Assembly (NCBI GenBank): GCA_028583405.1
Contig: CM053249.1
Location: 36,160,628-36,224,627 of the forward strand
From: Pogonophryne albipinna
Lineage: Eukaryota > Chordata > Actinopteri > Perciformes > Artedidraconidae
DNA length: 64,000 nt
Direction: 5' to 3'
The notes beneath the pieces were generated by a model. The model was not told the DNA's origin. It saw only the letters and a list, made by a program, of their open reading frames with translations, and made no database searches. Shown here in pieces: positions 57,214 to 64,000 of the stretch (the first letter of the stretch is position 1; the number at the start of each line of letters is the position of its first letter). A program made the translations under genes and the position numbers.

Positions 57214-58950
57214 ATCAAAGTACTATCTGTCAGTAACCACAAAGAATCTGAATAATCCTGGAAAATGTTGGAAAGCCATTAAATCGATATCCACCGGCGA
57301 TATCCGTAATGAGCTACCTCCGTGCATTACCACAGCATCTGGTTCTATATCGGACAGGGCTACTATGCTAAATTGCTTTAATGAGCATTTTGTGTCCTGT
57401 GGTTCTCTATTTGATTCTGTTACTAACTCTGCTTCTGTGAACACTACAGTATGTGACTCTGAAAAACGTGTGTTGGAAAACCCTTTTAGTTTTACTCCTT
57501 TTACTGTTGATGTTGTTCGTGAAGCTTTAACCAAGTTAGATCCTAAGAAACCGGCCGGCCTGGACAACGTAGAACCTTTCTTTTTAAAGATAGCTGCAGA
57601 TTTTATTGCTCCACCTCTCACTACTCTTTTTAACCTCTCCCTCAGCACAAACACAATTCCAAAATTGTGGAAGTCAGCGTATTAGCCTTTGCTAAAAGGA
57701 GGGGAGGCCACCTTATTAAATAACTATAGGCCAATCTCTAAGTTGTCAGTTCTGGCTAAGGTTCTTGAACGCTTAGTGAGTGAACAGGTAAAGGTGTTTT
57801 TATGTACAAATGACATCCTGTCTAAACATCAGTCAGGCTTCAGAAAGCAACACAGCACCATCACTGCCACAATGAAAGTGGTGAATGATATGGCGAGTAT
57901 TTTAGATAATAAGCAGAGTTGTGCAGCTCTATTTATTGACCTTTCAAAAGCGTTTGACACCGTCGATCATCACATTTTAAAGCAGAGGCTAGCCAGTATA
58001 GGCATGTCCAGCCATGCAGTGGGGTGGTTTGTGAACTACCTCTCTGAAAGGTCCCAATGTGTTCATTTTGATGGGCTGTCTTCTGAGTGGTTGAACATTC
58101 AAATGGTGTTCCCCAAGGTTCTGTTTTAGGTCCACTTTTATTCTCCATCTACATCAACAGTTTAGGTGAAAATGTGGATGAAGCTACTTTACATTTTTAT
58201 GCGGATGATACCGTGATGTACTGTGCAGGTCCCTCCATTAAGGAGGCTGGTGTTAAATTACAGGCTGTTTTTAACATTATTCAGACTCAGCTCTCTGAAT
58301 GAAAGCTTCTTTTAAATGTTGAGAAAACCAAGGTAATGCTCTTTTCTAAACCTAAAAAGACACCAGAGCCTGTTTTAGATATTGTAACTACGCAAGGAAT
58401 AAAACTTGAAGTGGTTACCTCTTACAAATACCTTGGTATCTGGCTTGAGGATTGTCTCACTTTTAAACTTCATGTCAATAACCTGCTTAAAAAGCTGAGA
58501 GTTAGGCTAGGTTTCTTCGACAGGAACAAGTCCTGTTTCTCGCTTGAGGCCAGGAAAAGGCTCTGTGACCTTTTTACCTGTGCTGGACTATGGTGATTTG
58601 ATGTATATGAATGCACCTGCCAATTGCCTGGTCAAGTTAGATGCTGCGTATCACAGCGCACTGAGATTTGTGACAAACTGTAAAGCATTAACCCATCACT
58701 GTACCCTGTATGCAAGGGCTGGTTTGCTTTCACTAACTGTATGGAGGCTCAGTCACTGGTACATTTTTATATACAAAGCCATGTTAGGGAAACTTCCATC
58801 CTACATCTGCTCCCACGGAAAATTGTAAGTGGCTACTGCCTGAGATCGAATGCTGTGGTTTTATTAAATGTGCCAACTGCTAGGACTGTCTTAGGGAAGA
58901 CAGCTTTTAGATGCGCAGCTCCTCTGTCTTGGAATAGTCTGAAAAATTAA
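57214..58950 (+). pseudogene. LINE-A reverse transcriptase, multiply frameshifted
   Basis: The pieces are 57365-57685, 57689-58129, 58087-58302, 58336-58596 and 58544-58828. Motifs in order: LDPKKPAGLDNVEPFFLK, YRPISKLSVLAKVLERLV, HQSGFRKQHSTITA, ALFIDLSKAFDTVDH (catalytic Asp), [29 protein letters not shown] (catalytic YADD), and YKYLGIWLEDCLTF. Breaks: TAG at 57683-57685, a frameshift near 58100, a TGA at 58300-58302 and a frameshift near 58570. Confidence 0.85.
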
Positions 58951-59193
58951 ATGGAAACTGAACAATCTGGTGGCACTAAATGTTTTTAAAGCTCGGTTGG
59001 ATGCTAGTCAATCGGAAGCTATTGGTACCTGTTTATGTGGATAATTATGTAAATGATGCTGTATGATGTCCTTTGTTGTTCTATTTATGTTTTTATGTTT
59101 CATGTGGAACTACTTGAGCAGGTCTCCCTTGAAAAGAGATCAATGATCTCAATGGGATTCATCTGTATAAATAAAGGTTTGAAATGAAATGAA

Positions 59194-60198
59194 ATTAGGA
59201 AAACACTTAATTGTTCTGGCGGGGATTATATAGTCCATGCAAAAATGTATATAGTCTGTGATGCAGTCTGTGAGTCCGTCTATATCCTCCCCATGTGCAT
59301 CACAGAGGACATCCCAGTCAGTCACCTCAGTGGAGTGCTATTGAGCTGTATGCCTCCTTGACATTAGCATACAGTAAGTCTAATGTTTCATTTCCCCTTG
59401 TTTTTCAGTCAACATACTGTTTAAAGGTGGGTAGGGATTTCTCTAGATTGACATGGTTGAAATTCCCAGAGATTGCTAAGAAGGCATTGGGATGCAGAGT
59501 CTGAAGTCTTGCGGTCGCGGAGTTGATGACGTCAGCAGCCGCATCCGCCGTGGGAGGAATGTAAACACCGATCATAATGTCCTGAGAATACTCTCTTGGC
59601 AGGTAATAGGGACGATTACTTAGAGCCAGCAGTTCAATGTCCGGGCTGCACATACGGTCCTTCACTGTAATGTGTCCAGGATTGCACCATCTGTTGTTTG
59701 CATAGATCGCGACTCCCCCTCCGTTCATCTTGCCGCTCTCTCTGCAATTCCATTCCACTCGTACACACTGAAAGCCGGGTAGACTCACGATCGAGTTGGA
59801 GATGTTATCATGCAGCCATGTCTCTGTGTAAACCATAACTGAGGCCTCACGAAACACGCTCTGACTCTTTGTGAGTGATGTTAACTCGTCCATTTTGTTT
59901 GCTAGAGATCTTACGTTCCCCATAACGACCGCGATGGAAGATAAGGTCTGTATCTCCTCTTCCTTAGCAGTCGTCTTCTCCCCGCTTTGCAGCCCCGGTG
60001 TTTCCTCCTCAGCTCCTTGGGGATTTTGTGTCTCTGTCCAGACATGCTGCTAGATTGTAGGTCCATCAGCTGCTCCCTCGTGTAAACAACAGAGCCCCGG
60101 TGCAACTCAGCCAGAACAGTCCGGCATGATATCAGTGCAAAAGTGATTAAAATGAGACCAACAGTGCACAGGAGTTGCATAGTTGCAATTCAGAGTGA
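59194..60198 (-). pseudogene. LINE-B (- strand), 5' portion: leader peptide and endonuclease
   Basis: The frame at 59911-60180 starts MQLLCTVGLILITFALI and continues into a basic region (RRKHRGCKAGRRRLLRKRRY). The next frame, 59405-59923, has MGNVRSLANKMDELTSL, VYTETWLHD (Glu), GGGVAIYAN, MIGVYIPPT and ISGNFNHVNL, an APE-type endonuclease (the usual Asp in GDFN is Asn here). After a stop the sequence reads on through TLDLLYANVKEAYSS and WDVLCDAHGEDIDGLTDCIT to KCFP at 59194. It resumes as NNKPWVTKDI at 55352, so the two halves are one LINE split by LINE-A. Confidence 0.82.
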
Positions 60199-60460
60199 AC
60201 TTTAAACTTTAAAGCTCGGTTGAATGCTACAAAATCAGATGCTGTTGGTACCTGTACATGTGGTTAAATATGTAAATTGTAATCCCTGTACATTGTATGT
60301 ATGTATGAGCTGTATGATGTCCTTTTGTTGTTCTGTTGTTTATGTTTTTATGTCTTGTGGAACCTACTGCTGCAGGTCTCCCTTGAAAAAGAGATCATTG
60401 ATCTCAATGGGATTTTACCTGGATAAATAAAGGTTTTGAATTGAATTGAATTGAACTGCA
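60199..60460 (+). mobile_element. Second LINE-A copy, 5'-truncated, in the LINE-B 5' UTR
   Basis: TTTAAAGCTCGGTTGAATGC up to GATCTCAATGGGATTTTACC and TAAATAAAGG matches 58985-59180, and ends in (GAATT)n. Left flank GTGAACT and right flank TTGAACT suggest a short target duplication (TGAACT). LINE-B 5' UTR resumes after it to about 60590. Confidence 0.75.
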
Positions 60461-60599
60461 CTGTGCTTAGCAGCGGAAATAACTATTAAAAAGTACGACA
60501 AATAAATAAAAATAGACAAAAACAGACACAATGTTACGAGCAACTCTAGCAGGCAGACACCCGTGGCAGCGCCATCAGCCTTGCTGCTGCAACATTTAA

Positions 60600-61085
60600 C
60601 GTGTCACAACATTTGGCCATTCACGGAAACAACCGATAGTGACCGAGAAATTATATCATGAAAGTTACGGTACTTATTAAGCATTTTACAACTTATGTGA
60701 TAACTTGCCAAAGTTTTTGTTTTGAACGTTCATTACTATAATAATCAAAAGGAGAAATATGAACGTTACTTTTTTACTGAAATGATCAAATAAAGTCAAC
60801 ATTTCATAGTGTTGACTGAGCTGTGTGGGGTTTCTTAAACGTTTGAATGGTGATATACACAGTGACAGATGTTAAGGACTAACAAGTTTATACGAATACA
60901 TTTGTATTTATTTTAAGATATTTTCTTACAATCATACGTATTGGGATTCATGTGGATTAACATACGTGTGGACCGTTCCAACTTTGGTCATGAAGAATTT
61001 ATGTTTCTCTGTTGTCCACGTTCATAAAGCATAAAACAACACCATCAGAGCACGGTGCAGAGTATCTAGATGCGTTTACACTAGG
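60600..61085. other. No gene seen
   Basis: AT-rich spacer between LINE-B and the BED-finger hAT remnant. No coding signal or repeat boundary recognised. Confidence 0.45.
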
Positions 61086-62220
61086 GATGTTAAGATTCAC
61101 CGATTTGCATCGGTGCACCGGCATAAACGTTCAAGATGCGAGTGCACCAGTTGAAAGAGTGCACATCGGCTACTGTTTGGGTTGAACTCTCGATGCATCG
61201 ATTGTAGCGTCTTTGCTTCGGTAAAAAAACGATTCATTCATATAATATCCTCTCATCCTGTCAGCACTCAGCAGAGACGATCTTTGATCTTTGCTTCGCA
61301 CTACGGAGGCCGAGAGTCTCAGTTATCAACACACATGGAAGTCGAGGAGAAAGAGAAACACAGCGCACCGAAAAATACCTACAAATTAAACGTTGGCAAC
61401 ACTTCGGATTTTTCAAGAAAGACGGTCAACTTGAAAAATCGCTCGCAAATTGTAAACGATGCCGTGCCGCTTTAAAGTACACAAGTAGTACGAGGAACTT
61501 AGCGACGCACATAAAGAGGCGACATGGGGTCTGCGGCTGAAAAGAGAAACCTGAAAGTTAGACATATGAGTTCAATCACTCAGTGAGGTGTTCTGCCAGA
61601 GAGAGTGGTGTTTAGTTTACAGCAGACTGTGACTGCCAATAATAGTTTAAATGTCTTCCTTACTGTAAGCAGTTATGAAATACCTGTTTGTGAAAGGTTA
61701 TTTGTATTTTTTATTGTTCCTATAGAAACCACTGCTTTTTGCTCACTGGTGAGTTAGCCTATGGATGAGTGTTAAGCACATCAGGCTGGCAGTTGTATGG
61801 GCATTGCACTACGGTAGCTGTTATTTGCACATTGTTAATCATAGGCAATGCGTCCTTAAATTGTTTAACTGTGAGGTGTTATACAATTGTACTGTAGCCT
61901 ATACTCTGGAGAGTGCTTTAAGGTAAAAAAGAAACAGCATGATGGGATGTGCAGTACTAGTAGAGAGAACCAAATATGTAAAGCATTTTTTGTTAATGTA
62001 TGATTTGCTTAATATAAGGAATAAAACAAAAATTCTCTGTCTTACCATATTGAAGTATTATTATTTTGCATTGTGTTGAATCGTATCGCCCCGTATCGCA
62101 TAATGTTGAATCAAATCGTATCGAACTGTATCGCAACAGGGATGAATCGTATCGTATCGCATCGCCTGGTGTTTCAAATGTATCGTTAATGTATCGTGGC
62201 AACGTATCGAGATGTGCATG
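61086..62220 (+). mobile_element. hAT (BED/ZBED-type) remnant
   Basis: The left edge GGGATGTTAAGATTCACCGA plus CATCGGTGCACCGG is typical of ZBED-like hAT elements of fish. A BED finger is encoded at 61385-61540. Toward 62050-62210 the sequence is dense in ATCGTATCG repeats, as at the sub-terminal regions of such elements. I could not define the right terminus or a duplication. The catalytic domain is gone. Confidence 0.55.
61385..61540 (+). pseudogene. BED zinc finger of a hAT transposase, partial
   Basis: The frame reads RWQHFGFFKKDG, then CKRCRAALKYTSSTRNLATH and HIKRRHGV, ending at TGA (61538-61540). The spaced C-x2-C and H-x4-H with the W and F before them are a BED finger, the DNA-binding N-terminus of ZBED-like hAT transposases. 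There is no in-frame start close by: the Met at 61335 is in another frame, so there is a frameshift upstream. Nothing of the DDE domain follows. Confidence 0.7.
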
Positions 62221-64000
62221 CTTTATTTTGAAGAAACCTGGATGTTTACATATTACGTCACTTCCGGTTGCATGTAGTCTTTGTTTTCAGCCGTTAGAAT
62301 GTAACAAACAGAATCTCATGAATGAGAATATGAGAAGTGAAGGCTTGTGGAGTTATACAATGAACACACAACGTCTAAATCCTCTTATTTGACGCGATAT
62401 TAATCCAGAGGAACGAAGCCGGGAGGAAGACCTGTCCCCCGTCGACGCCGGCCAATAGGAGAGGACTATAGACTATAACATGTGATGGACAGAGGAAAAC
62501 GACCTCTCTCTCACCCCCGGCACCCCACACGAACGGGGAGCAGCTGATCAAGGGGGGAGCCAGCCTCCAATCGCACATTTCATTGTATCACCGTATCATT
62601 GTTTAATTAAATGGTGTTAACTTTTAAATAAGCTTCCTTGGACTCTTTTCAGCTAATCCTGCTCTCAGGTCTAAATCATCGTTAACAATATTCATGACGT
62701 CCGCTGGCACATCATGAATACGTCGATAGTGTAAGTGCAGTCGATTCTCAAAGCACAGCAGTCTCTTCTCCTAAATCTTCTCCTATCCACTATCCCTTAA
62801 CCCTGTGAGGTTTCACACAGAGTTCAAGGAATAGACGATAGGAACTGATTTTTGGACTATTCGACTGCAACCAAAGTCTCAGTGTCTGTTCTGAACACCT
62901 TCCTTCCCTCTTCATCACTACGACAAGGCTAAACAGTTAAGTGTCCTCTCCTTTGCTCTCTTCTCTCTAGCGTTTACTGGTTTTCTTTCGGTGGAGCATC
63001 CAAACAAACGGCAGCTGCAGCACCTGTTAAATATCATTTCAAGTTTCACTAACGTCATGACTGATTACGTGGGAAAGGGTTCTGTAAAGCAAATAATATC
63101 TTAATGCTAGCGCTAATGGGCAGAGAATAGATTCTCTTTTGTTTCCCTGAGGGAGAGCGGTTAAGAGCAGTTTTGTGTAATCCCTGTAACGTGAAAAGAC
63201 AAACTGACTGCAGGTTAAGGCAGACCCTGGCGCCCGAGGGGAGGACCCTCCAGTCTTCATCTTGAACTTCAGTAAACAAGGGTCACTCAACGCATATGTG
63301 TTCCTTGTTTGAGGATGAGATTTAAAAGCAGTCCATCAACTTTCTCAATTGAGAAAAGTACTCCCATCAGTGCTGATATTTAGGAGTGCTCCATAGGGGG
63401 AGTGGGAGGGCGGGGAGGAGTTAGACCTGCATGCAAGAAGATGGAGGTCAGACTGACTCTGTGGGAGGAGGGATGTGTGTGTGGGTGGGTATTTGTGGCT
63501 AAGCATGTGTGTGATTCCCAAAGAGCATGTGCACTCTCTAACTGTGCTCCTTGAAACTGGGTCTGCTACTATATTTAGTTCGGAATAAGACATTAAACAC
63601 GTCCACAAGCTACATCATTGCAAATCTTAATTTTACCTCTGGCAGGGTACCATATTCTGAGAAATATCTTAAAATGTTTGCATTTCAATAGTGGAGGAGT
63701 AGAGTAACGAACACGTTTATAATCTGTTAGGGGCACATGTTTAACAGGAGGAGTAGCTCAAAGATCATTTGGAAAGTGTAATGGATCATTATTGTATGTT
63801 TATCTTCAGTCTATGAGGAACACTCTTCAATGATGTTGGTTAATAGAAGTGTAATGTATATTACATTTGGCCTATATAACTTCATGGCTTAGTTACATAT
63901 ATTATTTCACTTTAGAAAATAAAGCGGTAACATTTCAGAACAGAAGAATCAGGAGCTTCCTCTGAGAGGTAGGACTGGTTTTCGTCCTAGTTTGACTTGT
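62221..64000. other. No gene or defined repeat seen
   Basis: No frame longer than 90 residues and none with family features. Short direct repeats of ATCG end by 62220. The sequence after that is of ordinary composition and could be single-copy host DNA. Confidence 0.45.

Larger units (their letters stand above)
55353..59193 (+). mobile_element. LINE-A: near-full-length non-LTR retrotransposon, inserted in LINE-B
   Basis: A GC-rich 5' region with imperfect tandem repeats of about 100-120 bp (units at about 55450-55710 sharing GTGGAGTGCGGCTGTGC) is followed by endonuclease and reverse transcriptase sequences. The 3' end reads GATCTCAATGGGATTCATCT, ATAAATAAAGG and then (GAAAT)n. ATTA lies at both junctions with the interrupted - strand LINE-B. 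The reading frames are broken in several places, so it is dead. Clade is not certain; the tail and layout suggest a CR1/L2-like or Rex-type fish LINE. Confidence 0.8.

Overview
This window looks like intergenic or intronic DNA of a teleost fish, probably a spiny-rayed (percomorph-type) species. The evidence is the set of repeats: (CA)n/(GT)n tracts of 100 bp or more, Rex1-like and (GAAAT)n-tailed LINE 3' ends, hAT, PIF/Harbinger, TTAA-site and Helitron-like DNA elements, an ERV1-type provirus and a Gypsy-like gag-pro remnant. I found no convincing host protein-coding gene and no rRNA, tRNA or CRISPR. Every coding region I can support belongs to a mobile element, and most are broken.

Left part (1-16.5 kb): a 3.7 kb hAT element (73-3793, 8-bp target duplication) with a second hAT nested inside it; a DIRS-like remnant between long inverted repeats (about 4.25-5.7 kb); microsatellites; a TTAA-flanked Kolobok/piggyBac-type element (10.1-11.3 kb); a PIF-like element with a TAA target duplication (12.7-13.85 kb); LINE tails; and the left half of a Helitron-like repeat that carries about 1 kb of (GT)n/(GA)n.

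Centre (16.5-34 kb): the most interesting object is a 17,459-bp DNA transposon at 16498-33956. It has a perfect 6-bp target duplication (CATGAC), about 400-bp terminal inverted repeats beginning TAT and packed with AAAT arrays, and two convergent multi-exon genes. One encodes a DDE integrase-type transposase (+ strand, six exons). The other encodes a HECT-type E3 ubiquitin ligase resembling the fish 'G2E3-like' proteins (- strand, about 13 exons). The 6-bp duplication, TAT ends and rve-type transposase fit the IS3EU superfamily. The two proteins share a similar N-terminal helix motif. A 7.5 kb ERV1-like provirus (22643-30171, tRNA-Tyr primer site, no usable env) lies in an intron of the HECT gene, inside an older LINE/SINE-like tail. 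The transposon itself sits inside the Helitron-like repeat, so several insertion events are stacked.

Right part (35-64 kb): a decayed Harbinger system (HARBI1-like nuclease on +, Myb/SANT-partner-like exons on -), invaded by MITEs and a tandem duplication with minisatellites. One duplicate lacks a MITE that the other carries, so it is a natural empty site. Next come a hAT with a TTF/ZMYM-type zinc-finger transposase fragment (43910-45301), a solo LTR (48403-49017), and a very young non-autonomous LTR element (49538-53200) with LTRs that look identical and one 900-residue repeat-rich ORF. After a Gypsy gag-protease remnant comes a LINE on the - strand interrupted twice by members of another LINE family on the + strand. 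The last element is a hAT remnant with a BED zinc finger. The final 1.8 kb shows no recognisable feature.

Together the elements record repeated nested insertion in the same stretch. Exon coordinates for the transposon genes come from reading GT/AG sites and phase by eye and should be treated as predictions.
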